A stretch of DNA of 33,207 nt from JALYUM01 sp036688685. GTDB lineage: Bacteria > Pseudomonadota > Gammaproteobacteria > Burkholderiales > Burkholderiaceae_D. Position 1 is the first letter of the stretch. Every line of letters begins with the position of its first letter. The stretch lies in contig NZ_JAQQPS010000037.1 in assembly GCF_036688685.1 (NCBI RefSeq), forward strand, positions 1-33,207, read 5' to 3'. This document shows, piece after piece, positions 26,540 through 33,207 of the stretch. The notes beneath the pieces are model-generated. The model was not told the DNA's origin and did not search any database. It saw nothing but the letters and a program-made list of their open reading frames with translations. Made by a program: the position numbers and the translations under genes.

Positions 26540-27256
26540 GATACCTCGCTGTAGAAGTTGGTTAGCGACAACATTTAGGCATGACGCCGCGCTCGGGGCT
26601 CGCCGCGCCTGCGATAAATTGCATGCGGGCGAGCCGGTTACGATCACAGGCGGACGCTGACAGTCAGCCACCGCCTGCATCAGTTGGATGCGAGCCTTTT
26701 GCGGATTAATCGTGTTGGAAGCGCAAAATCGAATTCGTCGTCATTCGTTTCGTTATTGCGCACCGCGATGGCGAAACGAAGAAACTCGACTGAGCCGGAA
26801 ACCTTTGCGCCGAACTATGGCTAGCCACTGCAACTCTCCACCCTTGACGATTACCCCAACTTGCACGCCCCCGTTCCGAATTAGTATCTATAAATGGTGA
26901 ATTGCGGACGTAAGCGTGTTCAAACATGCATTTACCCTTTTTCGGTTATTTCCGAATAGAGCTATTCCCCGCCCGGAGAATAGTTTATGTTTGCATGGTG
27001 TTTTCTTTCCGGGCTCATCAAGAAAAATTGCGCTCAAACCGGACGCATTGGCAGCAACAGCAACGCGTTTCCAAAGCCAATCAATGCCGAAGCACCAGAC
27101 GATTGCAGCGGCGAATGCGTAGCGCACGCAACGCACCAATACGTAGACGCTGATCTGTCCATGGAAAAACAAGGTAAGCGGGAATTGCGTCCCACCTTCC
27201 AATCGTGAGGTAAGCCTTGCAAAATTGCAGCTTAATCAATTACTGGAGTCAACGCA
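26540..27256. other. About 700 bp without a supported gene
   Basis: Short open frames occur on both strands (for example 26888-27202), but they start at TTG or lack ribosome-binding sites and look like no family. The stretch is of mixed composition and may be scar sequence between mobile-element remnants. Confidence 0.45.
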
Positions 27257-27420
27257 ATGCGCAATGAATCGACGAGACAAGCCTGGATGGTCCGGCTACA
27301 GGAGCAGGCGCTGGCGGTCACGGCACGTCAACTTCGCTGGTTGATCGATGGCTTGAACTGACACAACGCCATTGCCCACCAGCCGATGGCGCCGCGCCCG
27401 ATGGTCTGAAAAATAATGTC
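27257..27420 (+). mobile_element. IS66-type remnant: tnpA start fused to tnpB end
   Basis: After TGGAG with an eight-base spacer, the ATG at 27257 opens MRNESTRQAWMVRLQEQAL, like the N-terminus of IS66 TnpA. It runs directly into AVTARQLRWLIDGLN and a stop at 27361. A one-base change of frame gives NAIAHQPMAPRPMV, like the TnpB C-terminus (WLLDG... followed by a His-Pro-rich tail). This looks like an internal deletion derivative of a second IS66 copy. Short homology, so moderate confidence only. Confidence 0.4.
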
Positions 27421-27490
27421 AACAACATGCAAATGACGTAAACCGAAATCCAAATCGGTTGTGATACCAGCTTGGGTACTGGTGGTTATG

Positions 27491-27802
27491 CTAAGGCCGC
27501 GGGAAGAAGGTATGTGACGGCGCCAGTTCCACCAGTCTTGGCAGCGTTCTATAACTCCAAGTATCGGCACCGGCCACACCTTCAAGAGAGGCAACGGGCA
27601 TGCCGCATGAGCAGACGAGCGCGGCATTGACATGCTTACCCATAGGAGTACTGAAGGCCAAAGCCACTTCCGCAGGGCCTTCGTGGCAAAGAGTGCCCAT
27701 GGTCACCACCTGGTCTAGAAACTCCGTCATCATCGCCTCGATGCGATAAGCATACCCGCCATGCATTCCTTCAACCGGCCATGTGAATTTGAGTGCCTGC
27801 AT
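27491..27802 (-). CDS. Small conserved-looking protein of unknown function
   Basis: The predicted product is 103 aa, starting MQALKFTWPVEGMHGGYAYR. ATG 27802 has an excellent AGGAG five bases upstream, so it is very likely translated. There is no signal peptide or TM. The middle (TMGTLCHEGPAEVALAFSTP) and LVCSCGMPVASL hold three cysteines (about 39, 64, 66), with one CSC pair that could bind metal, though spacing is unusual. I do not recognise the family. It is divergent from the HNH gene, with 59 bp between their starts, so the two may share a control region. Confidence 0.6.
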   Translation of the reverse strand: MQALKFTWPVEGMHGGYAYRIEAMMTEFLDQVVTMGTLCHEGPAEVALAFSTPMGKHVNAALVCSCGMPVASLEGVAGADTWSYRTLPRLVELAPSHTFFPRP

Positions 27803-27861
27803 TTTTGCTCCTCGTTGTAAGCTACGATTCTACCGTAGAGCACGGACAACGAAAGCACATC

Positions 27862-28659
27862 ATGGCACCTAAGACACCTGTTCTTCCCCACGTAGCAACA
27901 GTGCCACCCACCCTCGTTTTGACTTGGGAATCTGGCTACGAAATATTGAACCTGGACGACATCGAGGAAGCGTTGAATTCAACGCCGCCTGGTGCGACGG
28001 TAGACACGACGGAATACCGAACCTCCGGACCCCATGATGTTGTGTATGAGCCACTACTGGAAAAATCCCCTGACGGCTTCACCCTAACCTACAGGAGCAA
28101 AGGTCACTGGATCGACGGCCAAGCAAAATTGCACGAGGCAGACGGTCTAACCGGAAAAGCTGTCTATAGCAAAAAAGGCAATGATGATAAAGAAGCGAAT
28201 TGGATTTGCACATGGTTTGGAAACGACAAGCCAAAGATAGGCATCGATATCCCATGCAAATATTCGACCAATACACGCGACAAGAAGGAAGTGAAGATTT
28301 CTGTTCGTGACGCAAGGTTTAGAAATTTAATATTTGACAAAAACCCTAAGTGCATCATAACTGGTGAGAAATCCGAAAATCTACTTCAAGCAGCACATAT
28401 TCATCAAGTTCACAACGAAGGAAGTGACACGATAGACAATGGCTTTGTAATGCGTTCAGACATTCATAGACTTTTTGATGAACATATATTGACTTTGAGC
28501 CGCGAAGGAAAATTTAAAATGGATCCTGTACCAGATTCTTATCAATATCTTTTCGAAGAAAACGGCCAATGGATTGATGAGCCAAAAATATCAAACATAG
28601 AACGTTATCAAGACAACATAGACTTGAGAAATGATTTGCGCCAGAAGGTGAAAGTTTAG
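27862..28659 (+). CDS. HNH endonuclease with an N-terminal domain of unknown type
   Basis: This 265-aa cytoplasmic protein has a C-terminal HNH (beta-beta-alpha metal) nuclease domain at about 148-215: RNLIFDKNPKCIITGEK, LLQAAHIHQVHNEGSDTIDN and SDIHRLFDEH. Candidate metal-site residues are His 179, Asn 193 and His 202. The first 145 residues (TWESGYEILNLDDIEEALNS..., HEADGLTGKAVYSKKG) have no motif I know and could be the target-sensing part. Base composition is clearly more A+T-rich than the chromosome, especially after 28130. ATG 27862 is used; the upstream extension from 27793 (starting MPAFLLLVVSY) overlaps the divergent gene's start. No methylase is adjacent, so this is not a simple type II restriction pair. 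A defence role is plausible but unproven. Confidence 0.8.
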   Translation: MAPKTPVLPHVATVPPTLVLTWESGYEILNLDDIEEALNSTPPGATVDTTEYRTSGPHDVVYEPLLEKSPDGFTLTYRSKGHWIDGQAKLHEADGLTGKAVYSKKGNDDKEANWICTWFGNDKPKIGIDIPCKYSTNTRDKKEVKISVRDARFRNLIFDKNPKCIITGEKSENLLQAAHIHQVHNEGSDTIDNGFVMRSDIHRLFDEHILTLSREGKFKMDPVPDSYQYLFEENGQWIDEPKISNIERYQDNIDLRNDLRQKVKV

Positions 28660-28687
28660 AGGTTATGGTGCTATTGCCGATCATCAT

Positions 28688-28906
28688 ATGAGGCTAGTTG
28701 CAACATATAACAGAAGCTCAAAAGCTGTTGAAGGCATCAGGAGTGCAAAGAATCTTGCCAAACTTATTATTACTGATGACCTCATAATTGAACACAAGAA
28801 GAAGATCTTGTATGAAGTCTTATGGTTTCTTAGTGAAGCGGACGGCAAATATTCTACAAGTGTTGGCGCCGAGGCCGAATTGGCGCCCTGCGCCGAACTT
28901 GCCTGA
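28688..28906 (+). pseudogene. Truncated partner gene downstream of the HNH nuclease
   Basis: The product is 72 aa from ATG 28688: VATYNRSSKAVEGIRSAKNL, HKKKILYEVLWFLSEADGKY. The WFLSEADGKY-type block and the start resemble full-length proteins I recall that continue past this point to a QHEHV-type histidine segment, but here the sequence ends where the IS481 element begins. The TGA at 28904-28906 coincides with the proposed left end of that element. The A+T-rich composition matches the HNH gene 28 bp upstream, so the two were probably one unit cut by the insertion. Family memory is soft; truncation is inferred. Confidence 0.5.
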
Positions 28907-28925
28907 CCCAGGCTTACCTGTTTAG
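28904..28925 (+). repeat. Proposed left terminal inverted repeat of the IS481 element
   Basis: The sequence TGACCCAGGCTTACCTG aligns, with mismatches and one gap, to the complement of 30007-30027. The match is imperfect. Confidence 0.4.
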
Positions 28926-29054
28926 TTTCGTGTGATCATATTCCTCGTCGCAGCATGGCGCTATTCCGCGCCAAAGCCGTGCTTGACGAGTTGATCGCCG
29001 GTTTGCCGCCGCGGTCGTCCCATCGGTTGCAACAGATCGCATAAACTTCAGTCC

Positions 29055-30032
29055 ATGAGCTCACGCATTCATCCCCAAGCGCGCACGACGCCAAAAATCC
29101 GGCAGGAAATCAAGGACTCTGGGCTATCCGACCGGGAGGCTGCCAAGGTCTTCAACATCACCCGTGCCACCGCTGCCAAGTGGCTCAAGCGCGACGATGT
29201 GCAAGACCGTTCGCACCGCGCGCACACGCTCCATACGACGCTGAGCGCGACGCAGGAGGCCATCGTGCTGTCGCTGCGCCAGTCGCTCTATCTGCCGCTC
29301 GACGACCTGCTCTACATCACCCGTGAATACATCAACGCCGCCGTCTCGCGGGCAGGCATCGCGCGCCTGCTCAAGCGCGAAGGCATGTCGCGCCTGGAGG
29401 ACATCATCCCGACGGCAGAAGGCGAAACGCTGTCGACCAAAAAGACCTTCAAGGACTATGAGCCTGGCTTCGTTCACATCGACATCAAAAACCTGCCACA
29501 AATGCCCGACGAGACATCGCGTCGCTACCTGTTCGTGGCCATCGACCGCGCCACGCGCTGGGTGTTTTTGCACATCTATGGCGACATGACCGACCGTAGC
29601 AGCGTCGACTTCCTGCGCCGGTTGAAGATCGCCTCGCCCATCAACATCACTAAAATCCTGACCGACAACGGCTCGCAACTTACTGACCGGTTCTCGATGA
29701 AAGACAAGACGCCCAGTGGTCAGCATGCCTTCGATAAAGTCTGTGCGGGAATGGACATCGAGCACCGCCTGGCGCCGCCACGTCACCCGCAAACGAACGG
29801 CATGGTGGAACGCTTCAACGGCCGTATCAGCGAGCTGTTAAAGCAGACCCGGTTCGACAGCCGGGCCGATCTCGAAACGGCCTTGCTCAACTACTTGAAG
29901 CTGTACAACCACCACATTCCGCAGCGCGCCATTGGCTCCAGAACGCCAATTCAAGCGCTCAAGGAATGGCAGCAGAAGAAACCAGAGTTATTCGTCAAAC
30001 GCGTTTATGACCAGGCAAGACTTGACAGCTAG
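29055..30032 (+). CDS. IS481-family DDE transposase
   Basis: This 325-aa transposase appears intact. An N-terminal helix-turn-helix (about 12-48, with GLSDREAAKVFNITRATAAK) would bind the element ends. The integrase-like core carries the catalytic triad: Asp about 143 in FVHIDIKNLP, Asp about 204 in ILTDNGSQLT and Glu about 252 in HPQTNGMVERFNG. The C-terminal region (YLKLYNHHIPQRAIG, PIQAL) is usual for the family. Length and motifs fit IS481/IS3-like enzymes with one ORF. The first ATG is used, though the ribosome-binding site is poor. Because the frame is complete, the element may still be active. Confidence 0.9.
   Translation: MSSRIHPQARTTPKIRQEIKDSGLSDREAAKVFNITRATAAKWLKRDDVQDRSHRAHTLHTTLSATQEAIVLSLRQSLYLPLDDLLYITREYINAAVSRAGIARLLKREGMSRLEDIIPTAEGETLSTKKTFKDYEPGFVHIDIKNLPQMPDETSRRYLFVAIDRATRWVFLHIYGDMTDRSSVDFLRRLKIASPINITKILTDNGSQLTDRFSMKDKTPSGQHAFDKVCAGMDIEHRLAPPRHPQTNGMVERFNGRISELLKQTRFDSRADLETALLNYLKLYNHHIPQRAIGSRTPIQALKEWQQKKPELFVKRVYDQARLDS
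30007..30027 (-). repeat. Proposed right terminal inverted repeat of the IS481 element
   Basis: The minus strand reads TGTCAAGTCTTGCCTGGTC, the TGT...ACA style of IS481 ends. It overlaps the last codons of the transposase. See the left repeat for the match. Confidence 0.4.
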
Positions 30033-30123
30033 TGAGCTAAAAGCCCTGAATTTAATACTTGCAACGCTGTCTATTCCCATCTTTGCCATTTTTGCATTTG
30101 TGGTTAATAAGTTCTTACTGTAG
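30008..30123 (+). CDS. Possible 38-residue single-TM peptide at the IS edge
   Basis: An open frame from ATG 30008 (MTRQDLTASELKALN) ends in one strong hydrophobic helix (ILATLSIPIFAIFAFVVN) plus KFLL. It overlaps the transposase 3' end in another frame and has no ribosome-binding site. More likely it is the tail of a disrupted A+T-rich membrane-protein gene, read through the IS end, than a native small gene. Confidence 0.2.
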
Positions 30124-30189
30124 ATGCAATGAATTTTCGGAGCACCTTCCCAAAATATCCGAACAGGTGATGGATTGCCAGGCGTCTGT

Positions 30190-31521
30190 TCAGGTAATCC
30201 CAATTAACTCGATTTTGAGCCCGGGAATACCGTCCAATGCAAGGACGACCAGTGCGCCGGCCTTGAGCGCGTTGTCGTACAGCGCACTTTTTGTCGACAC
30301 CGAAAAGTAATAGGTGTTCGGGCGCACCGGCACTGCACTCGGCACTTGCGGCATGTGAACAACAGGGATGCCCGGCAGCGCCGACCCGACGATCTTCTCG
30401 ATATCGTCGGGCGCGCCCAGCTTGAGCCGGTTCGGCAGCGACGCCACCAGTTGCAGTCCCGGCATATCGGCGTTCACCGCCAGACAGAGCTGCGTTTCCG
30501 TCGTAATTCTGGCCGGATCGAGCACGGCACGGCGGAGGGAAGTGCGGTTCCGGTCCGCCACCAGCGGTATCGAAAAATAGCGCGCTGAAATCACTGTGTC
30601 GACCAGGTCGCGCAGCAGTGTCTCCAGGTTGGCGAACACCTCCCCTAACGCTTCGTGCTGGTAGACGGGCAGATCGGCCGTTTTGTAGCGGTCGGAAAAG
30701 GTCATCAAGCCACCGGCCACGGTGAGCAATTTCTGATACAGCGTTTCGGGATGATGGCCTGGCGATCTGGCACAGTGCATCAGCTGGGCGTTCGCCGTAC
30801 TGACGATATTGAGCATCCACCAGGACGACATGTCGCCGGACGACACCTCGTAGGTGTCGGCGCTGACTTTGCGATGCATGCGCTGCAGTGTTTCAATCTT
30901 GGCCGACATCGCACTGATCAGGCCATCGAGCATCCGGCCCAGTGCAGGCGTGGCGCCAATCCCGACGCACGGCGCAATAAACGTTGCGTCCATCTCGAAG
31001 CCGCCCTGCTCTGTCCGGCTGATCCGGATCAACGGCACACTCGCATAAGCGTCGCGCGTGACCAGATGCGAGATCAGGCGCGGCTGCTTTTTGAGATACG
31101 GCACGTCGATTGCCAGCGCTTCCGTGAACAGATCCAGCGCTTCGGCTGCGCAGCGGCCATAGCGGCTATCGCCTTCGGCATTGCCGCCCTGCGGCTTGAG
31201 CACCGGCAACGCAAGGTAAAACGTGAAGGTCTGAACATCGGCCGGCAGGCGCGACAGGTCGACCGGTTCGGGCAACAGGTCGGCCCCGGGGGCGTCGTAG
31301 ACATCGCCATCAGGGAACAGTACCGACAAGGTGTCGGCATGCAGCCGATTGTGCCCCAGCGCATCGAGATTCCATTGCATCGACAGCACGCCCCATAAGT
31401 GAGGATTGATCGTCGCAACGGTTCGCCGCAGCCGGTTTTCATGATAAATGTCCTGAAGCTGAAAGTGCTGCGGGCCGAGCGTCAAGCCCTCCGACCACAA
31501 TATCTTCGATCCGATGCTCAT
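30190..31521 (-). CDS. tssK: Type VI secretion system baseplate protein TssK
   Basis: The product is 443 aa, the usual TssK length. It opens with the family signature MSIGSKILWSEGLTLGPQHF followed by QLQDIYHENR. Other typical blocks are the middle-domain MHRKVSADTYEVSSGD, LNIVSTANAQLMHCARSPGH, the HPETLYQ element and the C-terminal RPNTYYFSVS. TssK links the baseplate to the TssJLM membrane complex in the cytoplasm and binds the inner-membrane protein TssL. ATG 31521 has GGAGG four bases upstream. It is not followed by tssL or other T6SS genes: the IS481 element lies downstream on its 3' side. A tssE-like gene begins divergently about 1.6 kb away, with a GIY-YIG gene between. The gene itself looks intact. 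Confidence 0.95.
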   Translation of the reverse strand: MSIGSKILWSEGLTLGPQHFQLQDIYHENRLRRTVATINPHLWGVLSMQWNLDALGHNRLHADTLSVLFPDGDVYDAPGADLLPEPVDLSRLPADVQTFTFYLALPVLKPQGGNAEGDSRYGRCAAEALDLFTEALAIDVPYLKKQPRLISHLVTRDAYASVPLIRISRTEQGGFEMDATFIAPCVGIGATPALGRMLDGLISAMSAKIETLQRMHRKVSADTYEVSSGDMSSWWMLNIVSTANAQLMHCARSPGHHPETLYQKLLTVAGGLMTFSDRYKTADLPVYQHEALGEVFANLETLLRDLVDTVISARYFSIPLVADRNRTSLRRAVLDPARITTETQLCLAVNADMPGLQLVASLPNRLKLGAPDDIEKIVGSALPGIPVVHMPQVPSAVPVRPNTYYFSVSTKSALYDNALKAGALVVLALDGIPGLKIELIGIT

Positions 31522-31783
31522 ATGTCCTCCGAATGTAAAAACTTGCGCTAATAAAATTCCTGCCAGCATGACTTCGACGTCGCGCTACGAGGTTGATATT
31601 GATCAGTATTCCTGGCTCTCTCATTCTGCGTCCCACAACGCAACGACCGAAAATTTCGGCAGAATCCCATGTCGGCGGCGAACGAGCAGGAACGATGACT
31701 GACGCTTGAGGCCATCCCATCTGATTGGCGACTACAGCCACACGGCCCCAAGCGCATCCACCGCATTCCTCCCCACCCTCAAT

Positions 31784-32956
31784 ATGAAACCAGTCATCTA
31801 CGCCTTGTTAGCAGTTTCGGAATCCGAGAAAGCTTGCTACATTGGCTCAACCAGAGATTTTGCAGGGCGAATGTCTCAGCATGCTTCCATTAGTCTGCAA
31901 TCAACCTTGGTACACCTTTCCACGTCGACTGAGCTCTTCAATTGGGCAGCCCGCAACGCGATTTGCGTACAGGCCCTGGTGCTGGAAGAAGTCGTCGACG
32001 TCGACACCATTATTTTGAGGGAGGCCGTTTGGACTGAAGCGGCGCATGTCGCCAAATGGTTGCTTCCAGCGGTCGAACGATGGGGAGAAAGGCTGATCCC
32101 GGATCCGACGGAATGCACCGAAACGGCGCCGACATACGGGTTGCCAGACTTTTCCCTGATCGATATTTCAACCGCACGCCCGGTCAGCGAGTTCGCCGCG
32201 ACTGGCTTGCGACATACCAAAAAACGAAGGAGGAAAAAAAATCGACTTGCTGAAACACGCGACGCAGAACCGGCGACAAACCCCTATTCCGTTCGTCTTC
32301 TGATCAATCCGGCTAACCATTGTCCTTTTTATGTCGGTCTCACCAGACCACTCGACGGCCTGCTCGAACCCGGCTCTGGAAGAGAAGCGGAAGAGCGAGA
32401 GAACATTTTTCTCGCAGCGAATCAAAGAGAAATGCGGGTGTATGCAGTGAGCGTCGAAGAAGCTGCCACATACGAAGCTGCCAAGCATGCCAAACAGTAC
32501 TGGATCGGATTGCTTCTCCACTCGCACGGAAGCCTGATCAACAACGAGGTCAAGCACGCCAGTCAGCAGCGAGCCGTTGATCTCCATCTTGGGGCCATCC
32601 ATTCGCATGGCAATGCCGGGATCAGGCCATTGTCGCCACGTGAGTTTATTTCCACAGCCTCAGACACGGGACAACGCGAAAAAATCGATCCTCCGCCGGA
32701 GAAAACCCGGCACAAAAAATCCTCCGCAGGTTCGTCGTCATGGCCAGCCCGTAACGGGAAACGCTGGGAAGCGGATGAGACAACTACTGTGAAGGCAATG
32801 TACCTCGAGGGCCACGACATTGCATCGATCGCGAAGAAATTTGACCGGACGCCCCGAAGCATTGAAATAAAACTGGCCACCCTCGCTGAAAACGACGCGG
32901 AACTCACAAACTGCCTTCAACTTGATGTGCGTCTGAACTCGGGCCTGCCAATATAA
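31784..32956 (+). CDS. Double GIY-YIG domain protein with C-terminal HTH/Myb-like segment
   Basis: The predicted product is 390 aa. Domain one (about 3-100) shows the GIY-YIG layout: VIYALL (4-9), CYIGSTRD (18-25), Arg 29, His 33 and a later acidic residue in ILREAVWTEA (Glu 80 or 85). A basic linker (KKRRRKKNR, 146-154) follows. Domain two (about 167-265) repeats it: PYSVRLLIN, FYVGLTRP (182-189) and YEAAKHAKQYWIGLLL. The C-terminus (about 326-366) has KRWEADETTTVKAMY and IASIAKKFDRTPRSIEIKL, a Myb/SANT-like helix-turn-helix. GIY-YIG domains usually cut DNA, though several canonical positions look altered (for example CYIG for YVG in copy one), so one copy may be inactive. ATG 31784 is used because the first domain starts there; the frame runs back to a TTG at 31706. 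Ribosome-binding site poor. Its place between tssK and a tssE-like gene is unusual. Confidence 0.72.
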   Translation: MKPVIYALLAVSESEKACYIGSTRDFAGRMSQHASISLQSTLVHLSTSTELFNWAARNAICVQALVLEEVVDVDTIILREAVWTEAAHVAKWLLPAVERWGERLIPDPTECTETAPTYGLPDFSLIDISTARPVSEFAATGLRHTKKRRRKKNRLAETRDAEPATNPYSVRLLINPANHCPFYVGLTRPLDGLLEPGSGREAEERENIFLAANQREMRVYAVSVEEAATYEAAKHAKQYWIGLLLHSHGSLINNEVKHASQQRAVDLHLGAIHSHGNAGIRPLSPREFISTASDTGQREKIDPPPEKTRHKKSSAGSSSWPARNGKRWEADETTTVKAMYLEGHDIASIAKKFDRTPRSIEIKLATLAENDAELTNCLQLDVRLNSGLPI

Positions 32957-33140
32957 AAATCGGGGCTGCGCTGCCGGCACGCGTCAATGAATTCACTGCT
33001 GGCGATTGTAAAGGCGCTGCGCTCGCCAAACAGGTGGGACGAGTTCAAACCGTGTCGTTGCATTGCTCGATCGCAAAATTTCTTTAAACCAAGAATACAT
33101 AATAGAACGATCGTCGTGGACGGCACATTAAGGACATCGT

Positions 33141-33207
33141 ATGCAAGGCTTTTCGCCCGGCCTGTTTGATCGACTTGCCGACGATGACGCGCAAACCCAT
33201 GTGTTAC
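33141..33207 (+). CDS. Start of a TssE-like type VI baseplate gene, cut by window edge
   Basis: Only 22 codons are visible: MQGFSPGLFDRLADDDAQTH. AGGA lies six bases before the ATG. The F-x-P-G-L-F-D-R-L-x-D-D pattern is the usual opening of TssE (gp25-like baseplate subunit), and it is divergent from tssK. The fragment is too short for certainty, but the two together suggest a T6SS cluster continuing to the right. Confidence 0.55.
   Translation, partial: MQGFSPGLFDRLADDDAQTHVL

Larger units (their letters stand above)
28904..30027 (+). mobile_element. IS481-family insertion sequence
   Basis: An element of about 1.1 kb is built around the transposase at 29055-30032. The proposed ends are an imperfect inverted repeat: left TGACCCAGGCTTACCTG (from 28904) and, on the other strand, right TGTCAAGTCTTGCCTGGTC (from 30027), sharing the CTTNCCTG core. 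No target-site duplication was found in the flanks, and the transposase stop lies just outside the right repeat. Ends may therefore be off by several bases, or a later deletion removed the original flank. Confidence 0.5.

Noticed and set aside
26888..27202. 104-codon minus-strand open frame in the 700-bp gap
   Set aside because: Starts at TTG without a ribosome-binding site and resembles nothing known.
28955..29044. 29-codon plus-strand frame (MALFRAKAVLDELIAG...) ahead of the transposase
   Set aside because: Looks somewhat protein-like but is short, lacks a ribosome-binding site and lies in the IS leader; not enough to call.
1..33207. CRISPR arrays, tRNA or rRNA genes
   Set aside because: No regularly spaced direct repeats or cloverleaf/rRNA signature sequences were noticed on reading the window.

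Overview
The window is a high-GC (roughly 60-65% by eye) stretch of a betaproteobacterial chromosome. The protein families and sequence style suggest Oxalobacteraceae, of the Massilia/Duganella/Janthinobacterium kind. That assignment is inferred from gene content only, since no rRNA or other marker gene is present.

Left part (1-8600): a secreted alpha/beta hydrolase; the collapsed remains of a hybrid histidine kinase; an orphan PoNi-type immunity protein (DUF1910/DUF1911); then a minus-strand run of GT9 glycosyltransferase, divergent NRAMP-type transporter, periplasmic MetX-like hydrolase and periplasmic acetamidase/formamidase. The last two genes overlap by one base (TGATG). A dead glutathione peroxidase start lies at 8421-8535.

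Central part (8595-20612, minus strand): a tightly packed four-gene operon that encodes a three-TM membrane protein with an Ig-like insert (577 aa) and three very large proteins without signal peptides (834, 1114 and 1387 aa). They are joined by a 30-bp gap, a 4-bp ATGA overlap and a 2-bp gap. A small frame-broken ORF with a perfect ribosome-binding site precedes them. I recognise the membrane protein as a widespread family of unknown function and cannot assign the other three. This is the best candidate here for an undescribed multi-component system. A NarL-type response regulator is divergent from it, followed by a convergent hybrid histidine kinase whose receiver domain has been cut off by an in-frame amber codon, then shortened and joined to the tail of another dead gene.

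Right part (about 21600-33207): a patchy accessory region of mixed base composition. It holds a small stand-alone caspase/CHAT-like protease, a zinc-ribbon protein at the edge of an IS66 remnant, a lipoprotein esterase, a second IS66 remnant, a small unknown gene divergent from an HNH endonuclease, a truncated partner gene, an IS481-family element, type VI secretion tssK, a double GIY-YIG protein with a C-terminal HTH/Myb-like segment, and at the very end the start of a probable tssE. So a type VI secretion locus probably begins at the right edge, with AT-richer nuclease-type and protease genes inserted around and inside it.

Large ORFs antiparallel to the genes listed were judged to be shadows. 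No tRNA, rRNA, CRISPR array or replication origin was seen.
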